Shown one piece after another: positions 36,183-46,212 of a DNA stretch of 57,948 nucleotides (its first letter is position 1; each line of letters starts with the position of its first letter). The position numbers and the translations under genes were made by a program. Location: the NCBI GenBank assembly GCA_001443445.1, contig LDXN01000011.1, forward strand, positions 1 through 57,948, read 5' to 3'. The notes under the pieces are model-generated. The model did not search any database, was not told the origin of the DNA, and saw only the letters and a program-made list of their open reading frames with translations. The DNA is from Candidatus Dadabacteria bacterium CSP1-2. GTDB lineage: Bacteria > Desulfobacterota_D > UBA1144 > Nemesobacterales > CSP1-2.

Positions 36183-37190
36183 TTGGGGAAAAGCAAAAGA
36201 GGTTTTAGGAAGCATAAAGCGGGAGACAAACGGCGAAAAAAAGGGGCAGGGAAAATTCCCCTAGTTACTTTTGGATTTATTATTTTTTTTGTTCTATGCC
36301 TAAGTGCATTTTTCTATATCAAGAAATGGATGCATGACGGAATTTCCGAAAAAGGGATTTCCTCCTCTGAAAGGTTCAATGATAATCGTAGAAAGCCTAA
36401 TAATAGGGAGGAGAAGATAGCCAAGGAAAAAAAGACTCGTAAGGCCGTAGAACTGGCAAAATTACCTAAACAAAAGCCATCCATTGTAGAATCTGATAGA
36501 AAAATATTTGATAAGGAAAAGCCCAAGGTGGTAATTATTGTAGATGATTTAGGTTTTAAGAAAGAACCAATTGATAAACTTCTAGAAATACCTGCTCAAC
36601 TTAGCTTTGCTGTTCTTCCAAATCTTCCCTATTCTAAGTATGCGGCTGAGATGGCATATAAAAATGGACGTGATGTAATCCTTCATCTTCCAATGGAACC
36701 TACAGACTCTTCGGGCCATGCGGCGGTTGATGCAGGAGAGGATGTGCTTCTTATGGGACTGCCTAAAGATAAGATTCTTGACAAGCTTGAGAAGAATCTA
36801 TCTTCTATTCCTTACATCAAGGGTGTAAATAACCATATGGGCTCAAAGTTTACAGAAAACACTGAGCTTATGGAGTTAGTTCTTGAAAAAATAAAAAGCA
36901 AGGGGCTTTTTTTCGTTGACAGTAGAACATCTGAAACAACGGTTGGCTTTAAAATCGCAAAGAAATTGGGAATCAAGACCGCTGAAAGAGACATTTTCCT
37001 CGACGAAGGTTCACAAAGGTCTGATTACATCAGATCCCAGATTGAGAAGCTAATAAATGTTTCTAAAGAAAAGGGTTATGCAATAGGAATTTGCCATCCC
37101 TATCCAGATACAGTTAAAGTGCTCTCCGAGGTCATTCCGGATATACAAAAAGAAGTTGAGATAATACCTGTTTCGGGGGTGGTGAACTGA
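36183..37190 (+). CDS. Divergent polysaccharide deacetylase family protein (DUF610)
   Basis: An N-terminal Lys/Arg-rich cytoplasmic patch, one TM helix (about 27-47), a charged linker, then a NodB-like domain from about 115: VVIIVDDLGFKKEPIDKLLE (metal Asp), LHLPMEPT, GVNNHMGSKFTE, and the ending IGICHPYPDT. Starts at TTG with GGAGG 10 bases before. Such proteins often follow ctpA (and murein-hydrolase activator envC) in diderms, consistent with a cell-division or wall-remodelling role. Deacetylase activity is not proven. Confidence 0.85.
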   Translation: MGKSKRGFRKHKAGDKRRKKGAGKIPLVTFGFIIFFVLCLSAFFYIKKWMHDGISEKGISSSERFNDNRRKPNNREEKIAKEKKTRKAVELAKLPKQKPSIVESDRKIFDKEKPKVVIIVDDLGFKKEPIDKLLEIPAQLSFAVLPNLPYSKYAAEMAYKNGRDVILHLPMEPTDSSGHAAVDAGEDVLLMGLPKDKILDKLEKNLSSIPYIKGVNNHMGSKFTENTELMELVLEKIKSKGLFFVDSRTSETTVGFKIAKKLGIKTAERDIFLDEGSQRSDYIRSQIEKLINVSKEKGYAIGICHPYPDTVKVLSEVIPDIQKEVEIIPVSGVVN

Positions 37191-37406
37191 GCATAAGCAA
37201 AGTAAGCAATGAATGAGCACAGACTTAACGAAGAAGTAGATCAAACGTAACTTCTAGCAATTTTTTACTTAGTAAACTTATTATAATTGTAACTCTAGGT
37301 AATAACCATACTATCTAAATTCAGTATTGATCTTCATATTGTGACTAAACATTTGATAAGCGACATGTTATATTTTAACCTTCAAAATTAGTTAGAGAGG
37401 TAAAAG

Positions 37407-37589
37407 ATGGGTCTTATTGATGAAATCAAGAAGAAAAGGGATTCATGGATGGGAAGGCTTGAAGAGCACCGTCAGTATGAAGGAGAGTATGAAGATGATT
37501 CTATGATCAATAGTGAAAAAGAAGAGGAGGAGATTTTGCGAAAGCGAAGAATGGTAGGGGTATTTACCATAAAAGAGGGGGTAGAATAA
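37407..37589 (+). CDS. Small acidic/charged protein, unknown
   Basis: Sixty residues, MGLIDEIKKKRDSWMGRLEE..., highly charged with an EEEE cluster and no hydrophobic segment. SD AGAGAGG seven bases upstream supports translation. It lies 91 bases before rpsU. Not recognised. Confidence 0.5.
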   Translation: MGLIDEIKKKRDSWMGRLEEHRQYEGEYEDDSMINSEKEEEEILRKRRMVGVFTIKEGVE

Positions 37590-37616
37590 TACTATTACAG
37601 GACTTTATAACCATAC

Positions 37617-37645
37617 TTGACAAGCTCGATTTAATATTTTAGGGT
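37617..37645 (+). promoter_or_regulatory. Candidate promoter for rpsU-dnaG-rpoD
   Basis: TTGACA (37617-37622), 17 bases, TAGGGT (37640-37645). Perfect -35, weak -10. Confidence 0.45.
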
Positions 37646-37680
37646 GTAGGAAATTTCAATTAATTTTAGGAGGAGATTGA

Positions 37681-37863
37681 ATGCCGGGAATTGTAGTCGG
37701 AAGTAATGAAAGTATTGATAGCGCCTTAAGGAGGTTTAAAAAGCAGGTAGAAAAAGGTGGCATTCTATCAGAGGTAAGAAAAAGAGAGTTTTACGAGAAG
37801 CCTAGTGAAAGAAAGAAGAAAAAACTATTTGCGGTAAAAAAAGCGCATCGTAAGAGGCACTAA
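37681..37863 (+). CDS. rpsU: 30S ribosomal protein S21
   Basis: Sixty residues: [20 protein letters not shown] with [20 protein letters not shown], then a very basic tail, the S21 pattern. SD AGGAGGAG before ATG. First gene of the macromolecular synthesis cluster with dnaG and rpoD, as in proteobacteria, coupling start of translation, replication and transcription. Confidence 0.95.
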   Translation: MPGIVVGSNESIDSALRRFKKQVEKGGILSEVRKREFYEKPSERKKKKLFAVKKAHRKRH

Positions 37864-37997
37864 GAGAGCCTAAGGAAGAAGTTTAGATATTTTTCGAATT
37901 TAACCCGGAAGGGGGAACAATTTGGAGTTTATATTCCTAACTTCTTTTTCTCTTCCTTCAATAAAACTGACTAAAAAACTTATACAATCTTCACATT

Positions 37998-39764
37998 ATG
38001 GGGTATTTTGTCTCTGAAACCGTTATAAAAGAGATAAAAGGGAGGTTGAATATTTTAAACCTCATCGAAACCTATTTATCTCTTAAGAGATCGGGAAGGA
38101 GTTACGTAGGGCTTTGCCCTTTCCACGACGAAAAGACTCCTTCTTTTCACGTAAATGATGAAAAGGGGGTATTTCATTGTTTTGGATGTGGAGCGGGAGG
38201 AGATGTTTTTGGGTTTGTTATGCGTTATAAAAACCTCACCTTTGCTGAGGCTGTAGCGGAGCTTTCAAAGCAAGCAGGTATAAATATTGAAAAGACGAAT
38301 AGAGATAATGTTAGAAAAACCAGGAGGGATATATTCTTTAAACTTAATAGGCTAGTATTAAATTATTATCACATGCTTCTTCTTGAAAGCGAAGAGGGGA
38401 GGGCTGCAAGAGATTATCTGAGGAAAAGAGGCCTTACTTTAGACATCGCTAGGGAATTTTATTTGGGATATGCCCCCTTTGGTTGGGATGCTCTTGCTAA
38501 ATACTTAGCCAGCAAAAAGGTTCCAACTAGTATAGCAGAGGAAATCGGGTTAATAATCAAGAAAAAAAACAAAGATGAATATTACGATAGATTTCGGGGA
38601 CGTTTAATGTTTCCAATAAGAGACGTCGAGGGTAATGCGCTAGGATTCGGGGGAAGGACTCTAACCAATGAAGAACCTAAGTACTTAAACTCTCCTGAGT
38701 CGGAGATTTACCACAAAGGTCGTGTTCTCTACGGTCTCGATAGGGCTCGGGATTACATTAGACGTAAGGGAGAGGCCGTGATAGTTGAAGGTTACATGGA
38801 TTTTCTCTCGCTTTACTCTGCCGAGATAAAAAATGTAGTTGCTACTTTAGGCACCGCACTCACACGCGACCACACAGTGTTACTCAAGCGTTTCACAGAG
38901 AGGCCAGTTGTTATTTTCGATGGAGATGAAGCTGGTGAAAAGGCTTCTCTTAGGGTTCTTGATGTTTTTCTCGAAGAAGGGATATCACCTCACATTGTTA
39001 TTCTTCCTAAAGGAGAAGATCCCGCTTCATTTATCTCGAAAGAAGGACGGGATAGTTTATTAAGGTTAATAGAAGGTGCAATTTTGTTAATTGATTTCTA
39101 TATAGAGAGAATTCAAAGAGATTTTCTAAACAGAAAAATAAGTAGAAACAAGGCGGTTGATATGGTGGTTGAAGTTCTTACAAAGCTCAAAAACCCAATT
39201 GAAAGAAGTCATTATATAAGAAGGTCAGGCGAAAACTTTGGTATTAGAGAAAACGAATTGTTATCTCTCGTTGGACATGGAGAAAAAGTGAGAAGAGAGA
39301 CAAAAGTGGAGATTAAGAAGAAATCGGAATCCCAAGAAAAGCTCATTCTTAGGATTTTGCTCAAGTTTCCAGCGCTTTCTCACTACTTTAGAAGCAAAAG
39401 CGTAATTGATTTTATTCCCGAAGGGGAAATTAAGAAAATTGTCGAGGAAATTGTTATAAATCGTGTTGACGATGTATCGTCTCTTCTTTGTAGATTTAGT
39501 AGCGGTCCTGCTCAAGAGATTATATCTGAGTCTATTTTTTCAACTGATGATGTTACCAATGAAACAACTGCACTTAGGATGCTTAAGGATTGTATAAGAA
39601 AATTAAAACTAAAGGCAATAGAAGAAAAACTCAGCATTATGAGGCTTCAGATAGAACAAGCTAAGAGAGAAAAAAAAGATAGTTTAGAAGAGAGGCTAAT
39701 CCGAGAATATAGAGATTTGATAGAGCAGGAAAAAGGCGTACAGGGAGAGGCGAATGACGATTAA
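37998..39764 (+). CDS. dnaG: DNA primase
   Basis: The CHC2 zinc finger is at about residues 40-65 ([11 protein letters not shown] ... [11 protein letters not shown]). The TOPRIM catalytic core follows: [20 protein letters not shown] and [18 protein letters not shown]. The C-terminal helicase-interacting part is poorly conserved but present, and coiled at the end. 588 residues. Makes RNA primers at the fork. Its last 11 bases overlap rpoD. Confidence 0.97.
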   Translation: MGYFVSETVIKEIKGRLNILNLIETYLSLKRSGRSYVGLCPFHDEKTPSFHVNDEKGVFHCFGCGAGGDVFGFVMRYKNLTFAEAVAELSKQAGINIEKTNRDNVRKTRRDIFFKLNRLVLNYYHMLLLESEEGRAARDYLRKRGLTLDIAREFYLGYAPFGWDALAKYLASKKVPTSIAEEIGLIIKKKNKDEYYDRFRGRLMFPIRDVEGNALGFGGRTLTNEEPKYLNSPESEIYHKGRVLYGLDRARDYIRRKGEAVIVEGYMDFLSLYSAEIKNVVATLGTALTRDHTVLLKRFTERPVVIFDGDEAGEKASLRVLDVFLEEGISPHIVILPKGEDPASFISKEGRDSLLRLIEGAILLIDFYIERIQRDFLNRKISRNKAVDMVVEVLTKLKNPIERSHYIRRSGENFGIRENELLSLVGHGEKVRRETKVEIKKKSESQEKLILRILLKFPALSHYFRSKSVIDFIPEGEIKKIVEEIVINRVDDVSSLLCRFSSGPAQEIISESIFSTDDVTNETTALRMLKDCIRKLKLKAIEEKLSIMRLQIEQAKREKKDSLEERLIREYRDLIEQEKGVQGEANDD

Positions 39765-41349
39765 GAAGAAAAAGTCTAAGCACGAACACAAAGCCAATGG
39801 CGAGAATAGCATTTTAAATCTCTTATTTGCGGATTCTAATACTGATGAAGAGAAACAGGATGACCTTCTCGAGGACAAAATATCCGTTGAATCTAATGGG
39901 GGTGGTGAAGAAGAAGGATCTTCATCTTCGAATATAGAGTTTTATACAAGAACTGGCAAAGAAATTGCAATTGATAACGATTTAATAAGATTCTATCTTC
40001 ACCAAATTGCAGGACACTCCCTTCTTACGAGGGAAGAAGAAATTCAGATAGCAAAAGAGATTGAGAGCGGGAAAAGGATTGTGGCGAGGGCGATATTAAG
40101 CTCTTCATTGATGCTTAGAGAAGTAATAAATATCGGTGAGAAATTAAGTAAAGGCGTGCTAAACATAAAAGATGTAACCAACACACTTGATGACGAATCA
40201 GATGTAATTGGAGAAGAGGAAATTCTCGTAAAGGTAAAACGTGCTATTGATAAGATTAAAAGATTCTATAGTAGCAACGAGAGAACTAGGAAAAAACTCT
40301 ACGGCGCTCCTAGAGGTAAATGTGACGCGTTGCGACGAAAGATAAAGAAAAATAATGAAAATATCGTCGCCAATTTAGAGGAGGTAAATCTAAGCAAGCA
40401 TCAGATGGATAGGATCCTCTCAATTACTAGAAATTACGTAACCAGGATGGAGGAAGTAGAGAGAGAATATAAAGAGGTTCAAAAACACGTAGGAATAACT
40501 GATGAAACCAAAATGAGTCTAAAAAAGAAGATACAGGGCACTATAAAAGATGCGGGGGGAAATGTGGAAAGGCTAAGAAGAGCCCTTGAGAGAATCGAAC
40601 GTGGAGAGGATAGAACATATAGAGCAAGAAGAAAACTGATTGAGTCTAATTTAAGGCTCGTTGTTAGCATTGCAAGAAGGTATATTAGCCGTGGTCTCCC
40701 ATTTTTGGATTTGATTCAAGAGGGGAATATAGGGCTTATGCGAGCCGTTGAGAAGTTTGAATATCATAGAGGTTACAAGTTTTCTACATATGCTACATGG
40801 TGGATTAGACAGGCAATAACAAGAGCTCTTGCAGATCAGTCACGGATGATCAGGATCCCGGTTCACATGATTGAGACGATTAATAGGCTTACTCGGGCTT
40901 CGAGATTTCTTGTTCAAGAACTAGGACGTGAGCCTTTTCCGGAAGAAATAGCTGGAAGACTAGGAATGCCGATTGATAAAGTAATAAGAATTCAAAAAAT
41001 TGCTAAAGATCCAATATCGCTCGAAACCCGAATTGGGGACGAAGAAGACAGCAGGCTTATGGATTTTGTTGAGGATGCTCATACAGCATCTCCTCTAGAG
41101 GTTCTCGAGATGAAGGAGCTAAAACGGCTGTTAAAAGGTGCTCTCTCGTCGGTCCTTACCACCAGGGAGGAGAAGGTAGTTAGACTCCGATTCGGAATTG
41201 AAGGGGAAAAGGAACATACACTAGAAGAATTAGGTTGGGAGTTTAAAGTAACGAGGGAAAGAATAAGACAGATTGAAGTAAAGGCTATAAAGAAGTTAAG
41301 GCACCCTGGGAAAGGTCACCCAATTAGAAGTTATGCAGAAAAAAGGTAG
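39754..41349 (+). CDS. rpoD: Primary sigma factor RpoD (sigma-70)
   Basis: Region 1.2 ([20 protein letters not shown]), a long non-conserved spacer (about 110-275), region 2 ([60 protein letters not shown]), region 3 and region 4 ([37 protein letters not shown]). 531 residues. The N-terminus is short and acidic instead of a full region 1.1. Overlap with dnaG argues for one transcript. Confidence 0.97.
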   Translation: MTIKKKKSKHEHKANGENSILNLLFADSNTDEEKQDDLLEDKISVESNGGGEEEGSSSSNIEFYTRTGKEIAIDNDLIRFYLHQIAGHSLLTREEEIQIAKEIESGKRIVARAILSSSLMLREVINIGEKLSKGVLNIKDVTNTLDDESDVIGEEEILVKVKRAIDKIKRFYSSNERTRKKLYGAPRGKCDALRRKIKKNNENIVANLEEVNLSKHQMDRILSITRNYVTRMEEVEREYKEVQKHVGITDETKMSLKKKIQGTIKDAGGNVERLRRALERIERGEDRTYRARRKLIESNLRLVVSIARRYISRGLPFLDLIQEGNIGLMRAVEKFEYHRGYKFSTYATWWIRQAITRALADQSRMIRIPVHMIETINRLTRASRFLVQELGREPFPEEIAGRLGMPIDKVIRIQKIAKDPISLETRIGDEEDSRLMDFVEDAHTASPLEVLEMKELKRLLKGALSSVLTTREEKVVRLRFGIEGEKEHTLEELGWEFKVTRERIRQIEVKAIKKLRHPGKGHPIRSYAEKR

Positions 41350-41387
41350 TCAAGACCTAGGGTTTTCTTTTAGTAATTCCCTATACG

Positions 41388-42248
41388 TTACCTTTTTTTC
41401 TTCAATTCTTTTGCTTCCTCAAAATAAACAAGTGTTGAATCTACGGTTTTATGACGAAGCATCTTTTTTACTTCTGAAATTGCCGCGCCGCCTTCTATCG
41501 CTAGAAGTGCCGCAGTGTGCCTTAGACTATACGGTGTTATTCCCTTCCTTTTAATTCCTGCAAATTTTAAGTAATAATTTACCCTCTCTCTTATGGCACG
41601 AGTTGTTACCCTCTCTCCTTTAGCTCTATTTCCGACGCCCCAGATGAGCGGTTCATCTTCTCTTGTTGCACCTCTATATTCAAGGTATCTCTCAATCACT
41701 TCCTGTGCCTCTGGTGTCAGTTTTACATATTCATCCTTTTTATCCTTACTTTTTCCTTGAACAAAGATTACTTGCTTTCCGCCCTTAACCTTTATATCTC
41801 CTATGTTCGCTCTTACTATTTCTATCTCACTAAGCCCACACCTCACCATAAGATTTATCATTGCAGTGTCCCTTAGTCCAACTGGCGATGATGAGTCAAT
41901 TACATTGAGTAGAGCTTTCATTTCATCAATTGTTAGAGACGCTCTAAGGTGTCTCTGTGGTCTACTGCTTCCTCTAACCCTTTTTGCGGGATTTTCTGTA
42001 ACTAGGCCCTTTGAAAAAAGATAGTCGTAAAGCCTTCTCACAGATGTTAAGTAGGTAGATAGTGAAGTTGGTGAAAGATTCTTAGATAATAAGAAGTACT
42101 TGTATTGTATTATATCATTAGTAGTAAGTTGTTCAGGGGATCCTCCCTTTAGCCATTTTGCAAATTCGCGTAGTGCTTTAAGGTAGGTTTCTTTGGTTGT
42201 TTCTCTCCTTGGGAGTTCTTGAATGAATTTATTTATGAGTTCTTCCAT
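41388..42248 (-). CDS. Tyrosine recombinase/integrase family protein (XerC/D-like) with atypical active site
   Basis: N-terminal SAM-like DNA-binding domain (1-90) and a catalytic domain. Present: R243 (TPYSLRHTAA), H266 (MLRHKTVDST) and the nucleophile Y275 (STLVYFEEA). Departures: the arginine usually found in the GLR(x)SE motif is Ser140 (VRCGLSEIE), though R136 is near, and His-II of the HxLR motif is Tyr240. 286 residues. It could be a Xer-type dimer resolver or an orphan integrase. Convergent with rpoD with 38 bases between. It lacks the extra domain of integron integrases. Confidence 0.82.
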   Translation of the reverse strand: MEELINKFIQELPRRETTKETYLKALREFAKWLKGGSPEQLTTNDIIQYKYFLLSKNLSPTSLSTYLTSVRRLYDYLFSKGLVTENPAKRVRGSSRPQRHLRASLTIDEMKALLNVIDSSSPVGLRDTAMINLMVRCGLSEIEIVRANIGDIKVKGGKQVIFVQGKSKDKKDEYVKLTPEAQEVIERYLEYRGATREDEPLIWGVGNRAKGERVTTRAIRERVNYYLKFAGIKRKGITPYSLRHTAALLAIEGGAAISEVKKMLRHKTVDSTLVYFEEAKELKKKR

Positions 42249-42297
42249 AATCGTAGATTAAAGCATGTTTAAGGAGGTAATTCAACTTTGATGAGAC

Positions 42298-42325
42298 TTG
42301 ACATTTTTATATGCTCATTTAAATT
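42298..42325 (+). promoter_or_regulatory. Promoter of the 5S rRNA gene
   Basis: TTGACA (42298-42303), 16 bases, TAAATT (42320-42325); predicted start about 42332-42334, at the beginning of the 5S gene. Confidence 0.65.
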
Positions 42326-42334
42326 AGATCTAGA

Positions 42335-42455
42335 ATCTGGGTGGCAATACTGAGGAGGAAACACCCGGTCCCATTTCGAACCCGGAAGTTAAGCTCTTCA
42401 AGGCCCATGATACTGCCTCCTTACGGTGGTGGGAAAGTAGGTAGCTGCCCTGATT
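42335..42455 (+). rRNA. rrf: 5S ribosomal RNA, isolated
   Basis: The conserved loop B/C region cccatttcgaacccggaagt, ttaagctcttc and the final tggtgggaaagtaggtagctg identify 5S rRNA. The terminal helix pairs atctggg with ccctgat, one mismatch. A T-rich run (42455-42467) follows and may act as terminator. No 16S or 23S gene is in the window on either side, so this 5S is unlinked from an rrn operon. Confidence 0.93.
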
Positions 42456-42569
42456 CTTTTTTATTTTTGTAGATTCCCTACCTCGGTAATTAATTTTATA
42501 AAACAAATTTAGCACAATAGATATTTAGTATATATTAATTATAGTTATTTATTCTTTAAGTAACGTTTA

Positions 42570-43175
42570 ATGAATAAAAAAACCCGAATGGGTGTTTTTG
42601 TATCAGGAAGCGGAAGCAACCTTCAAGCCTTAATCGATGCTAAAATTCCGAGTGTAGAGATTGTTGTGGTTGTTAGCAACAATCCTGATGCTTATGCCAT
42701 TGAGAGGGCAAAAAAAAATAAAATCCCTGTAGAGGTTATTGACCACAGAAACTATTCGTCAAGGGAGGATTTTGAAAGAGAGATACAGAAAAGGCTTGAT
42801 CAATATAAGGTTGACCTTATTGCACTTGCAGGCTTCATGAGAATACTCACACCGCTATTTATAAGAAACTATAAAAATAGAATCATGAACCTGCATCCTG
42901 CGCTTCTCCCTTCTTTTCCGGGGACGAACGCCGTCAAGCAAGCCCTAATGTATGGTGTGAAATTTACAGGTTGCACAGTGCATTTTGTAGATGAGGGGGT
43001 TGATACAGGGCCTATTATACTCCAAGCCGTTGTGCCAATTTACGATACTGATACTGAAGAAAGCCTACTTGAAAGAATCCATAAGGAAGAACATAGAATT
43101 TATCCAGAAGCAGTAAGGCTTTTTGGTGAGGGAAAATTAAGGATTGAAGGAAGAAGGGTTTTAGTCAGCGAGTAG
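42570..43175 (+). CDS. purN: Phosphoribosylglycinamide formyltransferase
   Basis: VFVSGSGSNLQALIDA, then LAGFMRILTPLFIRNYKNRI, MNLHPALLPSFPG and GCTVHFVDEGVDTGPIILQA hold the folate and catalytic residues (N, H, D) of GART. 201 residues. It transfers formyl from 10-formyl-THF to GAR in de novo purine synthesis. Begins 110 bases after the 5S gene. Confidence 0.96.
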   Translation: MNKKTRMGVFVSGSGSNLQALIDAKIPSVEIVVVVSNNPDAYAIERAKKNKIPVEVIDHRNYSSREDFEREIQKRLDQYKVDLIALAGFMRILTPLFIRNYKNRIMNLHPALLPSFPGTNAVKQALMYGVKFTGCTVHFVDEGVDTGPIILQAVVPIYDTDTEESLLERIHKEEHRIYPEAVRLFGEGKLRIEGRRVLVSE

Positions 43176-43204
43176 TTTTATAGCCACAATTAACCAATAT
43201 TAAC

Positions 43205-43543
43205 ATGGGTCAATGTCCAATCTGTAAGAAAAAATATTCTCGAGAAATAGAATACTGCCCTGGATGTCAAGTTGGAATAATTCCTCCTTTTAATGAAACC
43301 GTAAATGAAAAGAGAAATGCGTTTGTTGAGGTTTATAGAACTGAAGATGTGCATCTTGCTGGTTTAATTAAAGAGGTTCTGGAAGACCATGAAATACTTT
43401 GTTACCTGGATAATTATTATTCACACAGCCTTAATGTACATCTTTTCTTTCCACTTACTTATCACGGAATAAGGGTCATGGTTTACGAAGAGGATACTAT
43501 AGAGGCTAAGGAGATTATTGGTCTTTTTTTTAAAGAAAAATAA
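43205..43543 (+). CDS. Zinc-ribbon plus DUF2007-like signal-transducing protein
   Basis: An N-terminal four-cysteine ribbon (C4/C7 and C18/C21, MGQCPICKKKYSREIEYCPG) joined to a ferredoxin-like domain, FVEVYRTEDVHLAGLIKEVL and HGIRVMVYEEDTIEAKEII, that resembles DUF2007 (GlnB-like ACT-type fold). 112 residues. Role unknown. Follows purN by 29 bases. Confidence 0.65.
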   Translation: MGQCPICKKKYSREIEYCPGCQVGIIPPFNETVNEKRNAFVEVYRTEDVHLAGLIKEVLEDHEILCYLDNYYSHSLNVHLFFPLTYHGIRVMVYEEDTIEAKEIIGLFFKEK

Positions 43544-43550
43544 TTATTTT

Positions 43551-43707
43551 GCCACTAAGGCACAAAGGAGGGATATGAGTTTTAAAAAGTAGGTTAAGAA
43601 GCAAGAAGACAGAATTCAGGAGTCAGAATTTAGAAGTCTTCTTCTGTATCCTGGCTTCAGTTTCCTGGATTCTAGATTCTAACTTCGTGTCTTAGTGTAT
43701 TTGTGGT
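43551..43707. mobile_element. Gene-less inverted-repeat element, copy B (MITE-like)
   Basis: Gccactaaggcacaaagg at the left, gtgtcttagtgtatttgtgg at the right. Read in reverse, the interior (gttagaatctagaatcc, gacttctaaattctgactcc) aligns with copy A at 28677-28836 nearly throughout. It fills the gap between the DUF2007-like gene and the convergent DAHP synthase. Confidence 0.7.
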
Positions 43708-43729
43708 GGAAGAATAGTTACAAAGAAAA

Positions 43730-44749
43730 TTAAATCTCCCTTCCAACTGCCTTAGCAACCAATTTTGCCCTTTCCATAAGTGCTGTAAACTTTGACGGCT
43801 TTAATGATTGTCCACCATCGCTTTGCGCGATCTCAGGTTTATAGTGCACCTCAATCATGAGTCCGTCGGCCCCCGCCGCAATTGCCGCTAGCGCCATTGG
43901 TGTTACATACTGCCAGTAACCAGTTCCGTGACTTGGATCGGCTATCACAGGAAGGTGCGTTTTTTCCTTAAGCACTGGAATTGCGTTTAAGTCAAACGTG
44001 TTTCTTGTAGCAGTTTCAAAAGTCCTTATACCTCGTTCGCATAGAACGACATTGTGATTACCTTCAGAAAGAATATACTCTGCAGCCATGAGGAATTCAT
44101 TTATAGTAGTGGACATCCCGCGCTTAAGAAGCACTGGTTTATTAGATCTTCCAACATATCTAAGGAGTGCATAGTTCTGAGCATTTCGAGCCCCTATCTG
44201 AAGCATGTCAGAATACTCAGCTATCACATCTAAATCATGCGGATCGAGAATCTCGGTGACTATAGGAAGGCCAGTAATTTTTCTGGCCTGGGCAAGCAAT
44301 CTTAATCCTTCCTCGCCAAGCCCCTGGAATGAATAAGGAGAAGTTCTTGGCTTATATGCTCCTCCTCTTAAGACAGTTGCGCCAGCCTCCTTTACTGCCT
44401 TTGAGGTTTCAATAATCTGCTCTTCATTCTCAACCGAACATGGTCCTGCTATAATAACAACCTTGTTATCTCCAATTTCTACGTTTCCAACTTTAACTAC
44501 GGTGTTCTCAGACTTAAATTCACGACTAGCGAGTTTATAGGGTTGAAGTATTGGAACGACCTTCTCAACACCTGAAAGTATACCAATTGCTTCAAGGTGA
44601 TGTGGTTTTCCTCTTTCATCTCCAACCGCTCCTATGACTGTTCTCAAGACACCTTCAATGATATGAGCCTTATATCCAAGTTCTTTCACAGTTGATATTA
44701 CTTTTTCAATATCTACTTTAGTAGCGTCGCTTTTCATAACAATAATCAT
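43730..44749 (-). CDS. aroF: 3-deoxy-7-phosphoheptulonate synthase (DAHP synthase) with ACT-like N-terminus
   Basis: An N-terminal ferredoxin-like domain (1-70, [20 protein letters not shown]) precedes the TIM-barrel: [48 protein letters not shown] and [13 protein letters not shown]. This is the AroF/AroG type Ibeta enzyme seen in Thermotoga and Bacillus, where the N-domain binds Phe/Tyr. First step of the shikimate pathway. Start at 44749 with GGAGGAAG. aroB is 3 kb away. Confidence 0.95.
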   Translation of the reverse strand: MIIVMKSDATKVDIEKVISTVKELGYKAHIIEGVLRTVIGAVGDERGKPHHLEAIGILSGVEKVVPILQPYKLASREFKSENTVVKVGNVEIGDNKVVIIAGPCSVENEEQIIETSKAVKEAGATVLRGGAYKPRTSPYSFQGLGEEGLRLLAQARKITGLPIVTEILDPHDLDVIAEYSDMLQIGARNAQNYALLRYVGRSNKPVLLKRGMSTTINEFLMAAEYILSEGNHNVVLCERGIRTFETATRNTFDLNAIPVLKEKTHLPVIADPSHGTGYWQYVTPMALAAIAAGADGLMIEVHYKPEIAQSDGGQSLKPSKFTALMERAKLVAKAVGREI

Positions 44750-44834
44750 ACAACTTCCTCCGCTTATCGTTCCGATCTTTTTTGCAGATAAATTTCCATA
44801 GTACATGAAGGGCTTTTATTGTCAAATTTGGGTA

Positions 44835-44863
44835 TTGAGTTATTGAATTTGGAGTTGTATAAT
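44835..44863 (+). promoter_or_regulatory. Promoter for the DUF4124 protein gene
   Basis: TTGAGT (44835-44840), 17 bases, TATAAT (44858-44863), 34 bases before the start codon at 44897. Confidence 0.65.
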
Positions 44864-44896
44864 TAATAACGCTTATTATAGGCAAGGAGGAATGAA

Positions 44897-45496
44897 ATGG
44901 GTCGAATAACATTTTTTGCAGCTATAACCATAATAGTTATATCTTTCTTGTCACTAAAGGTTGCATATACACAAACAATGAGCACAGGAACAGAAATCAA
45001 CCCACCAGCCTCGCAAACATCGCCGCAGGGAACTCAAACACAACCTCAAGGAACAGATGTGATTCAGGGTCGACCGAATTATCCTGTGATTGATAACTCT
45101 GGTAGGGTTTATCCTTACGAGGATTTAAACCCTTTTGGTCTATCTACTCTTGGTCCAGGAGATGATGAATATAATACGGAGGGAAGCACCCTTGGTACAG
45201 ACCTAAAAAGGAAGAGCAATATAGAGGTTAATCAGCCCAGAGAGAGAAAGCAGCCTGAAGTAACCAACGAGGAGGAGACAGTATCTGGGGGGGAAGAGAG
45301 TGCAGGTGAAGGCGGTGAGGAAGCCGTCGAGGTTATTCCCGAGGAATCGAGTGAGGTGCTAACACCCTCGCCATTAAGTAAAACTAGTGGGTTCTATAAG
45401 TGGGTGGATAAAGATGGAGTCTTACATATAACGGACAACCCTGGTTCCGTTCCTCAAGAGTACCAAGAGCAACTTACAAATGAGCCTACAAAGTGA
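44897..45496 (+). CDS. Secreted protein with C-terminal DUF4124-like domain
   Basis: Signal peptide (MGRITFFAAITIIVISFLSL), a long low-complexity Gln/Thr/Pro- and then Glu-rich linker (about 30-155), and a C-terminal FYKWVDKDGVLHITDNPGSV, the DUF4124 motif. 199 residues. Likely periplasmic. The SD AAGGAGG is strong. Function of the domain is unknown. Confidence 0.75.
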   Translation: MGRITFFAAITIIVISFLSLKVAYTQTMSTGTEINPPASQTSPQGTQTQPQGTDVIQGRPNYPVIDNSGRVYPYEDLNPFGLSTLGPGDDEYNTEGSTLGTDLKRKSNIEVNQPRERKQPEVTNEEETVSGGEESAGEGGEEAVEVIPEESSEVLTPSPLSKTSGFYKWVDKDGVLHITDNPGSVPQEYQEQLTNEPTK

Positions 45497-45589
45497 GAGG
45501 TTAGGGAGTTAATCAACCTTAGGAGATTTTAACTGATAAAAGCTTCAGATCGATAAATCAGTAGTCGCTACAGGACTACTACTGTCCGC

Positions 45590-45840
45590 CGAGTCATTGC
45601 AAATATTCTTTTTCTTGTCATTTCGAGCCATGTCCTGAGCCCTTCGGCTTTGCTCAGGGTTAACTCCAGCGAAGGAGCAGCGAGAAATCTTAGATCTCTC
45701 ACATGCGTTCGAGATGACAGCTCATAGTCAGATTGCACCGTCACGGAGTATATAGTTCGATTGAGCTTACGACGAAGTCTTGAGAAAAGTCGAAGGATTC
45801 CTAATAATGACGGAGGGGAATGGTTGTTTACAATGAAATA
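45590..45840. repeat. Intergenic repeat tract (tcatttcgagc family)
   Basis: Gtcatttcgagccatgtcctgagcccttcg ... cacatgcgttcgagatgaca (45617-45720) is a longer relative of that at 24108-24160. It also contains a gttcgattgagcttacgacgaagtc segment (about 45751-45779) recurring at 52069-52094. No gene seen. Confidence 0.5.
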
Positions 45841-45879
45841 CCTGCAGCTTACAGCATGGTATTTCATTGTAACTTTAGT

Positions 45880-46137
45880 TCACTGTTCTTTTTCAGTAAG
45901 TTTTTTTAATTTTTCTTCTAGGTTCTCTACTTTATTCGTAAGCTTTTTAAGCTGTCCTTCTATTGCAAAAAGCGAGTCTATTATTTTTTCACTTTTTATA
46001 AAAATAATAAACCCAATTATAATTAATGGGATCAATACGAATATAAGGTGGAACCAATACCCAGCTCCTTCTGATTGTCCCGAGCAGTTGTTAAGTGCTA
46101 AGACAAGGGGTAGTATCGCAACTCTTTCTAACCTCAT
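45880..46137 (-). CDS. Small membrane-anchored coiled-coil protein, unknown
   Basis: A weak lipobox-like leader (LALNNCSGQ at 13-21), one TM helix (about 28-48), then a heptad-patterned tail (LKKLTNKVENLEEKLKKL). 85 residues. Divergent from plsC. Not recognised. Confidence 0.5.
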   Translation of the reverse strand: MRLERVAILPLVLALNNCSGQSEGAGYWFHLIFVLIPLIIIGFIIFIKSEKIIDSLFAIEGQLKKLTNKVENLEEKLKKLTEKEQ

Positions 46138-46212
46138 CTAATTAATCCTCCTAACTGCATTGTTCTTTGACGTTGAAACGTATCGACTTAAAGAATATAA
46201 TAAACTTTTAAA

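Noticed and set aside
41388-42248. Integron integrase for the cassettes at 27 kb
   Set aside because: Lacks the extra integron-specific helix region and lies 14 kb away with no attI.
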